The notes under the pieces: model-generated
What the model was told of the DNA's origin: nothing
The model's input: the letters and a program-made list of their open reading frames with translations, nothing else
Databases searched by the model: none
Part shown: positions 41,142 through 49,231 of the stretch, one piece after another
Position numbering within the stretch: the stretch's first letter is position 1
Layout: every line of letters begins with the position of its first letter
Made by a program: the position numbers and the translations under genes
Origin: LMUY01 sp965198565
Lineage (GTDB): Bacteria; Pseudomonadota; Alphaproteobacteria; Acetobacterales; Acetobacteraceae
Assembly (NCBI GenBank): GCA_965198565.1
Contig: OZ240665.1
Location: forward strand, 992,001 to 1,056,000
Direction of reading: 5' to 3'
DNA: 64,000 nucleotides

Positions 41142-42454
41142 TAGGGCTTTCCTTCGGCAGCAAGGGCGCGGGCGGTGGCGGGTAGCCAGTCCAGCAGCGA
41201 GGCGAGATAGCGATCCAGGCCGTCGAGCGTCACGAATTCGTTCACACCATGCGCGTTGCCGCCGCGTCCCATCCCGCCGATCAGGAAACAGGGCGCCTTG
41301 GACGCGAAGGCGTAAGCGGGATTGGCGCCAATCGCCCAGGGCCAGATTTGCGGTGCGGCGCCGGCGCGCTGGTAGGTTTGCACCAAGGCTGCCACGGCGG
41401 GATGATCGGCGGGGAAACGATGGCCGGGATAGGCGTCGTGAACATGAAGTTGCGCGGCATCGGGTAGCGAGTTGCGGACTTGCTGCAGGATGTCCGCCGG
41501 GTCGACGCCGGGTGGCGTGCGCAGATCGAAGCGGGCCTCGGCGGCACTGGGGATGACGGCGGCGCTGGCGGCGGGCTCGGTGGTCAAGCTCGAGAGATTG
41601 AACGAGGTGGCGGTAAGCACGGCGTCCAGCAGCTCGGCCTTGCTGCCGGGGATGGCGTAGCGCTGGGCGTGGCGAAAGTGGAGCTCCGCCGCCGGGTCGA
41701 AGCGTGCCGCCAAGGCTGCCAGAATCGGCCCGGCGTCTTGCGGCAGGGCGACGCGCTGGTCGAAGCGGGGCAGAGCGGCGAGGGCTGCGACGAGCTGCGC
41801 GGCCGGGTTGCCGATCCAGGGCGCGTTGCTGGAGTGCGCGGCCTGCGCCGGGCCGCCCCAGCCGCCGCTCTCGACGCGGACCCGGCCGTGCGCGATGCCC
41901 TTGGTGCCGAGATACACGCGCGGCGGCCCGCCACCATACTCGCAGAACGAGGGAAACAAGGCCGCGCCGCAAGGCCGCACAGCGGGGCCGGAGAGATAGT
42001 GCCGCAGCAGGCGGCTGCCACTCTCTTCCTCGCCTTCGATGAGGATTTCGAAGTTGGCCTCGGCTGGGCTGTCGTTCAACAGCGCCTGCAACGCCACGAG
42101 CATGCCGGCCAGCGGGCCTTTGTTGTTCTCCGCACCGCGGCCCACGTAGGACACGCCTAAGCCAGGCAGGTCCATAACTCCGCCCTGGAACGGCGGCACG
42201 GACCAGCCGGATGGGTCGGCGGGCATCACGTCGTACATGTTATAGAGTAGGAGGGTGGCGCCGGCGCCGCCGTCGATGCGGGCATGCACCAAGGGCGCGT
42301 CACCCTCGGCTTCGGCGACGATGGTGGCGCCCAGGTCACGCAGGAACCCGGCGATGCTTCCCGCCATCCGGCGTAGGCTCGCCCTATCGCCTGCCACGGA
42401 GGGAATGCGCGTCCATTCGGCTAGCAGGTCCAGCGTGCGGGCGCGCAAGCTCAT
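41141..42454 (-). CDS. M20-family peptidase/amidohydrolase with altered metal ligands
   Basis: This 437-residue protein follows the M20 dipeptidase pattern: LLLYNMYDVMPAD at 68-80, GRGAENNKGPLAGML at 106-119, and IEGEEESGSRLLRHYL with the catalytic Glu. The His-containing GGMGRGGNAHGVNEF is near the C-terminus. The usual first metal ligand (YGHYDV) is Met73 here, and the bridging Asp (ASDDKGP) is Asn110, while D75 and the Glu pair remain. This may mark a distinct subfamily with changed metal use. It is cotranslated with the permease gene upstream (ATGC overlap region at 42451-42454). Confidence 0.8.
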   Translation of the reverse strand: MSLRARTLDLLAEWTRIPSVAGDRASLRRMAGSIAGFLRDLGATIVAEAEGDAPLVHARIDGGAGATLLLYNMYDVMPADPSGWSVPPFQGGVMDLPGLGVSYVGRGAENNKGPLAGMLVALQALLNDSPAEANFEILIEGEEESGSRLLRHYLSGPAVRPCGAALFPSFCEYGGGPPRVYLGTKGIAHGRVRVESGGWGGPAQAAHSSNAPWIGNPAAQLVAALAALPRFDQRVALPQDAGPILAALAARFDPAAELHFRHAQRYAIPGSKAELLDAVLTATSFNLSSLTTEPAASAAVIPSAAEARFDLRTPPGVDPADILQQVRNSLPDAAQLHVHDAYPGHRFPADHPAVAALVQTYQRAGAAPQIWPWAIGANPAYAFASKAPCFLIGGMGRGGNAHGVNEFVTLDGLDRYLASLLDWLPATARALAAEGKP

Positions 42455-43368
42455 GCGATGCGCACCCGCGGGTTCAGCGCGGCATAGGCCAAATCCACCA
42501 GTAGGTTCACCAGCACGAACGCGACGGCCGCCAGCAGCACGATGGCTTGCACCAGCGGAAAGTCCCGGTTCTCGATCGCCTGCACCGCCAGGCGGCCAAT
42601 ACCGGGCCAGGCGAAGATGATCTCCGTCACCAATGCGCCACCGAGCAGCGAGGCGAACTGCACCGCCTGCACCGTGATGACCGGGATCAGCGCATTGCGC
42701 AGCGCGTGGCGCAACACGACGGCGCTTTCCCGTACCCCCTTGGCGCGCGCCGTGCGGACGTAGTCCTGCTGCAGCGCCTCGATCAGGCTGACGCGCACCA
42801 GCCGCGTCACCGCGCTCATGTAGTAAGCGCCCAGGCTGAGGGCGGGCAAAATCAGGTGCTGCACGCCGCCGTAGCCGCCGGTGGGCAGCCAGCGCCAGTC
42901 CACCGCGACCACGAGGATCAGCAGCAAGCCAAGCCAGAACACCGGGATCGCCTGGCCCGCGAGCGCTAGCAATCGCACCAGCAGGTCGAGCGGCGAATGC
43001 GCGGCGACGGCGGCCACCGTGCCGAACACGAAGCCGAGCAAGGTGCTCCAGGCCAGCGCCGTCACCGCCAGCAGCGCGGTCGCGGGCAGCCGCTCGGCGA
43101 TCAGGCCCAGCACGGGCTGGCCAAAACGCAGCGACTGGCCGAAATCCCCGGTGACGGCGTGGGCGAGGTAGCGCCCGAACTGCACCAAGGCCGGCTGGTC
43201 GAACCCCATGCTATGGCGGTAGGCGGCGATATCGGCCTGGCTGGCGGTGGGCGGCAACATCAGCGCCGCCGGGTCGCCGGTGAGGAACAGCGCGAAGAAC
43301 ACCACGGCGCTGACGCCCAACAGCACGATGATGGACAGGCCTAAGCGGCGCAGGATGAAGCGAGTCAC
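42451..43368 (-). CDS. Peptide-type ABC transporter permease (DppB-like)
   Basis: From the GTG at 43368 (overlapping the upstream stop as GTGA) this is a 305-residue, six-helix permease. It has the DppB-type N-terminus RFILRRLGLSIIVLLGVSAV, a periplasmic loop, LPALSLGAYYMSAVTRLVRV and the EAA-loop DYVRTARAKGVRESAVVLRH followed by ALRNALIPVITV, which contacts the ATPase. The C-terminus is NLLVDLAYAALNPRVRIA. No ATPase gene is present in this operon. Confidence 0.92.
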   Translation of the reverse strand: MTRFILRRLGLSIIVLLGVSAVVFFALFLTGDPAALMLPPTASQADIAAYRHSMGFDQPALVQFGRYLAHAVTGDFGQSLRFGQPVLGLIAERLPATALLAVTALAWSTLLGFVFGTVAAVAAHSPLDLLVRLLALAGQAIPVFWLGLLLILVVAVDWRWLPTGGYGGVQHLILPALSLGAYYMSAVTRLVRVSLIEALQQDYVRTARAKGVRESAVVLRHALRNALIPVITVQAVQFASLLGGALVTEIIFAWPGIGRLAVQAIENRDFPLVQAIVLLAAVAFVLVNLLVDLAYAALNPRVRIA

Positions 43369-44180
43369 GACGTGCGCACGTCCATGACGCGCACCAGGCC
43401 GTCGCCGAGCAGGTTGAAGCCGACCACCAGCACCGAAATGGCAATGCCGGGATAGAGCACCAGCCAATTCGCCACCAACAGGAACGAGCGGCCGTCGCCG
43501 ATCATGTTGCCGAGCGTGGGCGTGGGCGGCTGCACGCCCAAGCCCAGGAAGCCGACGGACGCCTCCAAAACCACCAGCCGCGGCAAGTCCAACGTCAGCA
43601 GCACGAGTTGCGCGGGCAGGATGTTGGGGAGCACGTGGCGGGCCATGATGCGCAGCGCGCCGCCGCCGACCGCGCGGGCCGCCTCGATGAACTCGAGCTC
43701 GCGCAACTCGAGCACGCGCGCCCGGGCGGTTCGCGCATAGATCGCCCAACCGGTGACGCCGAGCACCACCACCAGGTTGAGCAATCCAGGCCCGATCACC
43801 GCCAAGACCAGGAGGATCAGCAGGATGAACGGGATCGCGAGCTGGACGTCCACCAAGCGCATGATGAGGCTGTCGACCCAGCCGCCGAAATAGCCGGCGC
43901 AGACGCCCAGCGCCGTGCCCAGCACCGCACTCACCGCGCCGGCGGCGAGCACGATGGCAAGCGACAGCCGGGTTCCCGCGATGATCCGCGCCAGCACGTC
44001 CCGCCCGATCTGGTCGCTGCCGAGGGGAAACGCGCCGCCGGGCGGCTGCAACCGCGCCAGCAGTGACCCGGCGAGTGGGTCCGCGCGCCACAGCACGCCG
44101 CCGAACAGCGCCACAACCAGGGCGGCCGCGAGCAACGTCGCGCCAGCCGCCAAGTCAACGCCTGCGAAAGCCCGCCGCAC
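43365..44180 (-). CDS. Peptide-type ABC transporter permease (DppC-like)
   Basis: This 271-residue DppC-type permease has LGSDQIGRDVLARIIAGTRL, the family signature after the first helix, and the EAA-loop FIEAARAVGGGALRIMARHV followed by LPNILPAQLVLLTL. It ends FNLLGDGLVRVMDVRTS. It lies eight bases after the binding-protein gene and overlaps the DppB-like gene by four bases. In most operons dppB precedes dppC; here the order is reversed. Confidence 0.92.
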   Translation of the reverse strand: MRRAFAGVDLAAGATLLAAALVVALFGGVLWRADPLAGSLLARLQPPGGAFPLGSDQIGRDVLARIIAGTRLSLAIVLAAGAVSAVLGTALGVCAGYFGGWVDSLIMRLVDVQLAIPFILLILLVLAVIGPGLLNLVVVLGVTGWAIYARTARARVLELRELEFIEAARAVGGGALRIMARHVLPNILPAQLVLLTLDLPRLVVLEASVGFLGLGVQPPTPTLGNMIGDGRSFLLVANWLVLYPGIAISVLVVGFNLLGDGLVRVMDVRTS

Positions 44181-44188
44181 GGCAGCGG

Positions 44189-45679
44189 TCAGTTCGCCAG
44201 GTGGAGGTCGAAAACCGGGATGCGCGCGTCGGGCCGGCCGACGAAATCCAGCGTCTTACGCTTGCCGTAGATTGCGTCCTCTTGGTACAGCGTGAGCATC
44301 GGAACGTCCTTGGCGGCGAGATCCTGCGCTTGGGCAAAAGCCTCGGCGCGGGCCTGCGGGTCCATGCTGTTGCGGGTCTTTTCCAGCAGCGCGTCCAGCG
44401 CGGGGATCGAGACGGTGGAGTAGGGCTCGCCGGTGTGGTCGATGGGGAACAAGGCGGCGTCGGCGTCCAGCGTTTGGGTCGATCCCCAGGCCAGCATGTA
44501 GATCGGCGCCTGCTTGCCCGCGGGAACCTGCTGCGCGTAGACCGACCACTCCGGCACTTCGAGCTGCGCCTTCACGCCGATGGCGGCGAACTCCTCCGCG
44601 ATCACCTGGCCGACTTCGGCGCTGCTGATGTAATGCCGCGGCACCTGCATGGTGATGCTGAAGCCATCGGGAAAGCCAGCCTGCTTCAGCAGCGCGCGGG
44701 CCTGCGCCGGGTCATAGGGCGGGTTAGGCTCCGCCTTATAGCCGAAGTCGAACGGGCTGGCCTGCGTGCCGGTCACGGTGGCGAAGCCCTTGAGCAGCGA
44801 CGACACGATCGCCTCGCGGTCGATCGCCAGAGACAGCGCCTGGCGCACGCGCACGTCATCGAGCGGCTTTTCCCGCATCTTCAATCCGAGATAGATGATC
44901 AGCCCGCCGTGCTTGACCTGCACGACGGCCAGCTTGGCGTCGGCGGCGACGGTGGGCGCCAGCTCCGGCGGCAGGCCTTCGATCAGTTGCACCTCGCCGG
45001 CCAGCAACGCGGCGACGCGGGCGGTGGGTTCCGGGATAGCGCGCCATACCACCGTATCGATCGCAGGCTTGCCGCGCCAGTAGCCGGGATTGGCCTGCAT
45101 GGTGACGTGGTCGTCGGGCACGAACTCCGTCACGCGGTAGGGCCCGGTGCCGACCGGTTTGCGCGCGAAGGCGTCGTTGCCCACCTGCTTCACATAGGCG
45201 GGCGGCACGATGTAGGCGGGATAGCGGCTCATCCTGGTCGGCAACAGCGGGTCCGGCCCCTTGGTGTGGATGCGCACGGTCATCGGGTCGACCACGTCGA
45301 CGCTGCTGATGGTGTTGATGTAGGAGGCGGTGGGCGCTTTCGCCGCCGGGTCGAGCACCCGCTCCAAGGTGAACTTCACCGCGGCGGCGTCGAAGGGTTC
45401 GCCGTTGGTGAAGCTCACGCCGGGGCGGAGCTTGAACTCCCAGGTGGTGTCGTCGAGCGATCGCCAGGACAGTGCCAGCCCCGGGACGAGCTTCATCGCC
45501 GGGTCGCGCATGACCAGCGTGTCGAAGATGTTGTCCACCACGGTCGCGGGCTCGCGCAGGAAGCCCGGGTCCATGCCGGCGACGGAGGCGGCCCGGCCGA
45601 TATCCAGCTCCGCCGCCCGTGCTGCCGGGAGCAGGCCGGCGGCCATGGCGGCAAGCAGATACATCGCGCGCAACGTCAT
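44189..45679 (-). CDS. Peptide-type ABC transporter periplasmic binding protein
   Basis: This 496-residue family-5 solute-binding protein has a signal peptide MTLRAMYLLAAMAAGLLPAA, with cleavage at ARAAE. Signatures are LVPGLALSWRSLDDTTWEFK, LRPGVSFTNGEPFDAAAVKF, PVGTGPYRVTEFVPDDHV and NPGYWRGKPAIDTVVW. It begins the minus-strand operon of two permeases, an M20 hydrolase, a PLP enzyme and an OCD-family protein, so the ligand is likely a small peptide or N-acyl amino acid that they break down. AGGACG precedes the ATG. Confidence 0.92.
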   Translation of the reverse strand: MTLRAMYLLAAMAAGLLPAARAAELDIGRAASVAGMDPGFLREPATVVDNIFDTLVMRDPAMKLVPGLALSWRSLDDTTWEFKLRPGVSFTNGEPFDAAAVKFTLERVLDPAAKAPTASYINTISSVDVVDPMTVRIHTKGPDPLLPTRMSRYPAYIVPPAYVKQVGNDAFARKPVGTGPYRVTEFVPDDHVTMQANPGYWRGKPAIDTVVWRAIPEPTARVAALLAGEVQLIEGLPPELAPTVAADAKLAVVQVKHGGLIIYLGLKMREKPLDDVRVRQALSLAIDREAIVSSLLKGFATVTGTQASPFDFGYKAEPNPPYDPAQARALLKQAGFPDGFSITMQVPRHYISSAEVGQVIAEEFAAIGVKAQLEVPEWSVYAQQVPAGKQAPIYMLAWGSTQTLDADAALFPIDHTGEPYSTVSIPALDALLEKTRNSMDPQARAEAFAQAQDLAAKDVPMLTLYQEDAIYGKRKTLDFVGRPDARIPVFDLHLAN

Positions 45680-45855
45680 GCTTCGTCCTGCCAAGATGTA
45701 TTGTAATCCTATGCAGCAGCCCCGGACCGTGTCTACGCTGAAGCGAACCACTCTACCCACGCGGGATGTCGTCGTGTCGTCAGATTCTGCTCTCGCCCTA
45801 GCGGCGGTCTTGCTGTGTATGCCGAGCGTTCGCTGGTGCAAGGGCTGAAGGAGAC

Positions 45856-47472
45856 ATGGCGATGACGGGATATGCCGAGACGCTGATCGAGGGCCGCATC
45901 TTCCGCGGGCTGCACGAAGGCTTTGCCGAAGCAGTCGCCATCGCCGGCGAGCGGATCGTCGCCTGCGGTAGCCGCGCCGCCGTGCGCGCCTTCGCCGGGC
46001 CCGGCACACGGCGGGTGCAGTTGGACGGCCGGGTGGCGATCCCTGCCTTCAACGACGCGCACCAGCACCTGCTGCCGCTCGGGCTGTCGATGCAGCAGGT
46101 GAACCTGCGGCCCGAGCGCATCCGCACCCTGGACGGGCTGCTCGCCGCCATCCGCGACGCCGCCGCGCGCACGCCCAAGGGCGCGTGGGTGCAGGGCCGC
46201 GGCTACGACCACGCGGAGCTGGACGTGGGCCGCCATCCCACCGAGGCCGAACTGACCGCCGCCGCCCCGGACCACCCCGTGTTCATCGTGCGCACCTGCG
46301 GCCACATGGGCGTGGCCAATGCGGCGGCGCTCCAGTTGGCCGAGGTGGGGCACAACACGCCGGACCCGGAAGGCGGCGTGATCGAGCGCCGGGCCGGCAA
46401 GCTCACCGGGCTGCTGCAGGAGCGGGCGATGCGGCTGATCCGCGACCGCCAGCCGGAACCGTCCGACGCGGCGCTGGTCGACGCCATCGAGCGCGCCGGC
46501 TTGCACATGAACGCGCTCGGTTGCACCGCCGTGATGGACGCCAATGTCGGCATGGCGGCCGGCATGCGTGAGCTCGCCGCCTACCGCACCGCGCTGGACG
46601 CCGGGCGCCTGCCGGTGCGCACCTGGATCTGCCTCGCCGGCAACCCGGAGGGCATCGCGGACGCCGCCTGGGAGGCCGGGATACGCCCGATGGACGGCGA
46701 CGCAATGCTGCGCTTCGGGGCGGCCAAGGTGTTCGCCGACGGGTCCGCCGGCGGGCTGACCGCGGCGATGTTCGAGCCCTATCGCCAGGGCGGCACCGGC
46801 GTGTTCTGCTTTCCGGACGAGACGATGCATGCGCTGCTCGCCAAGTATCACCGCCAGGGCTGGCAGCTCGCGATCCACGCCATCGGGGACGCCGCGATCG
46901 AGCAGGTGCTGTCCGGCATGGAGGCGGCCGATACCGCGGCCGCGCCGGTCGCCGGCCGCCGACACCGGATCGAGCATTGCGGCTTTCTCTCGCCCGCCCA
47001 GCGCGCCCGCATGGTGGCGCGCGGCATCGAGCCAGTGCCGCAGCCGATCTTCATGTACGAGTTCGGCGACACCTACGTGACCAATCTCGGGCCGGAGCGC
47101 GCGGCGGCGGCCTACCCGATGGCGAGCTGGCTGCGCGACGGCCAGCACCCGGCCGCCAGTTCGGACGCGCCGGTCTCGTCCACCGACCCGTTCCAGAACA
47201 TCTTCACCATGGTCACCCGGCGCACCAACAAAGGCACGGTGCTGGGTGCCGACCAGGCCATCAGCGTGGCCGAGGCGGTGCATTGCCTGACCTATTGCGG
47301 CGCCTACACCCAGTTCGCCGAGGCCGAGCGCGGGCGCCTGCTGCCCGGCATGCTGGCGGACCTGACCGTGCTCTCGCAGGACATCTTCAGCGCCGCGCCG
47401 GACGCGATCCTCGGCACCCGGGCAGACATCGTGCTGCGCGGCGGCCAGGTGATCGTGGGGTCGCTCGGCTAA
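45856..47472 (+). CDS. Amidohydrolase family 3 (YtcJ-like) metal-dependent hydrolase
   Basis: This 538-residue protein starts at the ATG at 45856, behind GAAGGAG. The first metal pair is HQH in PAFNDAHQHLLPLGLS, later ligands are the histidines in AIHAIGDAAIEQVLSGM and HRIEHCGFL, and the final aspartate lies in AASSDAPVSS. The N- and C-terminal beta domains end with LPGMLADLTVLSQDIF, typical of YtcJ/ imidazolonepropionase-like members. It leads the plus-strand ABC operon and probably hydrolyses the imported compound. It overlaps the permease start by one base. Confidence 0.88.
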   Translation: MAMTGYAETLIEGRIFRGLHEGFAEAVAIAGERIVACGSRAAVRAFAGPGTRRVQLDGRVAIPAFNDAHQHLLPLGLSMQQVNLRPERIRTLDGLLAAIRDAAARTPKGAWVQGRGYDHAELDVGRHPTEAELTAAAPDHPVFIVRTCGHMGVANAAALQLAEVGHNTPDPEGGVIERRAGKLTGLLQERAMRLIRDRQPEPSDAALVDAIERAGLHMNALGCTAVMDANVGMAAGMRELAAYRTALDAGRLPVRTWICLAGNPEGIADAAWEAGIRPMDGDAMLRFGAAKVFADGSAGGLTAAMFEPYRQGGTGVFCFPDETMHALLAKYHRQGWQLAIHAIGDAAIEQVLSGMEAADTAAAPVAGRRHRIEHCGFLSPAQRARMVARGIEPVPQPIFMYEFGDTYVTNLGPERAAAAYPMASWLRDGQHPAASSDAPVSSTDPFQNIFTMVTRRTNKGTVLGADQAISVAEAVHCLTYCGAYTQFAEAERGRLLPGMLADLTVLSQDIFSAAPDAILGTRADIVLRGGQVIVGSLG

Positions 47473-48410
47473 TGCGGCGCTATGCCGTGCAGCGCCTCCT
47501 GCTGACCATCCCGGTGCTGTTCGGCGTGCTGCTGATCGGCTTCCTGCTGATCCAGGTGGTGCCGGCCGACCCGGCGGCGGTGCGCGCCGGCCCGACCGCG
47601 ACCGCCGAGGTGATCGCCGAAATCCGCACCCAAATGGGACTGGACCAGCCGCTTCCGGTGCAGTTCGCGCGCTATATCGGGCGGCTGCTGCATGGCGACT
47701 TGGGCGTGTCGATCATCAACAACGTGTCCGTGGCGAGCGAGTTGGGCAACACCATGGGCCCCACCATCGAGCTGATGGTGGCGACGCTGATCTGGGCGGT
47801 TCCGGCCGGCATCGTGCTCGGCACGCTGGCGGCGGTGCATGCCAGGCGCTGGCCGGACCGGCTGGTGATGGCGCTGGGCGTGGCCGGGGTGTCGGTGCCG
47901 GTGTTCTTCGTCGGCCTGGTGCTGATCTGGTTCGTCGGGCTGAAATGGCAGTTGCTGCCGTTCACCGGGCGCGCCGGGCCGCTCTGGACCTTGGCGGGGC
48001 TGCAATCGGTGACGCTGCCGGCGCTGACGCTGGGCGCGGTGTTCGTCGGGCCGGTGGCGCGCATGACACGCTCTTCCGTGCTGGACATGCTGCGCACCGA
48101 CCACGTCCGCACCGCGCGGGCCAAGGGGCTGGGCGAGTTCGCGGTGGTGCTGCGCCATGCGCTGCGCAACGCGCTGATCCCGGTGGTGACGCTGATCGGG
48201 CTGCAGATCGGCTTCCTGCTCGGCGGCGCGGTGGTGACGGAGACGATCTTCTCCTGGCCCGGCGTGGGAAGGCTTGCCGTGGGCGCGATCATGTCGTCCG
48301 ACTTCCCCATGGCGCAGGGCACCATCCTCGTGCTCGCCACGGGGTTCATCCTGGTCAATCTCGGCGTCGACCTGCTCTCCACCTGGCTGGACCCGCGCGT
48401 TCGCGCATGA
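47472..48410 (+). CDS. Peptide-type ABC transporter permease (DppB-like)
   Basis: This 312-residue permease has the DppB N-terminus RYAVQRLLLTIPVLFGVLLI, the MGLDQPLPVQFARYIG motif, and the EAA-loop DHVRTARAKGLGEFAVVLRH followed by ALRNALIPVVTLIGLQ. It is homologous to the gene at 42451, sharing the LxxALRNALIPV stretch almost exactly. It overlaps the amidohydrolase stop by one base (TAATG) and the next permease start by ATGA. Confidence 0.93.
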   Translation: MRRYAVQRLLLTIPVLFGVLLIGFLLIQVVPADPAAVRAGPTATAEVIAEIRTQMGLDQPLPVQFARYIGRLLHGDLGVSIINNVSVASELGNTMGPTIELMVATLIWAVPAGIVLGTLAAVHARRWPDRLVMALGVAGVSVPVFFVGLVLIWFVGLKWQLLPFTGRAGPLWTLAGLQSVTLPALTLGAVFVGPVARMTRSSVLDMLRTDHVRTARAKGLGEFAVVLRHALRNALIPVVTLIGLQIGFLLGGAVVTETIFSWPGVGRLAVGAIMSSDFPMAQGTILVLATGFILVNLGVDLLSTWLDPRVRA

Positions 48411-49231
48411 GGCGGCTGCTGCGGGACCCTGTGGGCATGGCCGCCCTGGTGGTGCTTGCGGCGCTGGTGCTGGCGGCCGTGTTGGCGCCCTGGCTGGCGC
48501 CGACCGACCCGGCGGACAACGACCTCTCGCAAGCCATGGCGCCGCCCAGCGCCGGGCTGTGGCTCGGGGCCGACGACCAGGGGCGGGACTTGGTGACGCG
48601 GGTGCTGTTCGGCCTGCGACTGACCTTGCTGGTGGGCGTCGCCGCGGTGGGCCTGGGCGGTGTCGCGGGGGGCGGGTTGGGGCTGCTGGCCGCGTTCTAT
48701 CGCCGGGCCGATGGCGCCATCATGCGCTGCATGGACGTGCTGCTGTCGTTCCCGGCCATCCTGTTCGGCCTGGCGATTGCGGGCATCCTGGGGCCGGGCG
48801 TGCCAGCCGTGGTGCTGGCGCTGTCCATCGCCACCGTGCCGCTGATGGCGCGCATCACGCGGGCGGCGGCCAGCGTGGAGATGGGGCGGGACTACATCGA
48901 GGCGGCGCGCGCCACCGGGCTCACCGACGCCAGGCTGATCTGGCGCCACCTGCTGCCCAATTGCACCTCGGCGCTGTTGGTGTTCGCCACCTTGCGGTTC
49001 GGCCAGGTGATCCTGCTCGGCGCGGCGCTGTCGTTCCTGGGGCTGGGCGCGCAACCGCCCACGGCGGAGTTGGGCGCGATGGCCGCGCAAGGGCGCGACT
49101 TCCTGTTCTTCGCGCCGCACATCGCCATCGTCCCGTGCGTCGCCATCGTGGTCGTGGTGCTGGCATGCAACCTGCTTGGTGACGCGCTGCGGGATGCGTT
49201 GGACCCGCGCAGCATCGGGGGACGATCATGA
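48407..49231 (+). CDS. Peptide-type ABC transporter permease (DppC-like)
   Basis: This 274-residue permease has LGADDQGRDLVTRVLFGLRL, the family signature after the first helix, then the EAA-loop DYIEAARATGLTDARLIWRH followed by LLPNCTSALLVFATL. The terminal LLGDALRDALDPRSIGGRS is typical of the DppC family. It overlaps both neighbours by four bases. Here the order DppB, DppC, binding protein places the binding protein last, opposite to the divergent operon. Confidence 0.93.
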   Translation: MRRLLRDPVGMAALVVLAALVLAAVLAPWLAPTDPADNDLSQAMAPPSAGLWLGADDQGRDLVTRVLFGLRLTLLVGVAAVGLGGVAGGGLGLLAAFYRRADGAIMRCMDVLLSFPAILFGLAIAGILGPGVPAVVLALSIATVPLMARITRAAASVEMGRDYIEAARATGLTDARLIWRHLLPNCTSALLVFATLRFGQVILLGAALSFLGLGAQPPTAELGAMAAQGRDFLFFAPHIAIVPCVAIVVVVLACNLLGDALRDALDPRSIGGRS

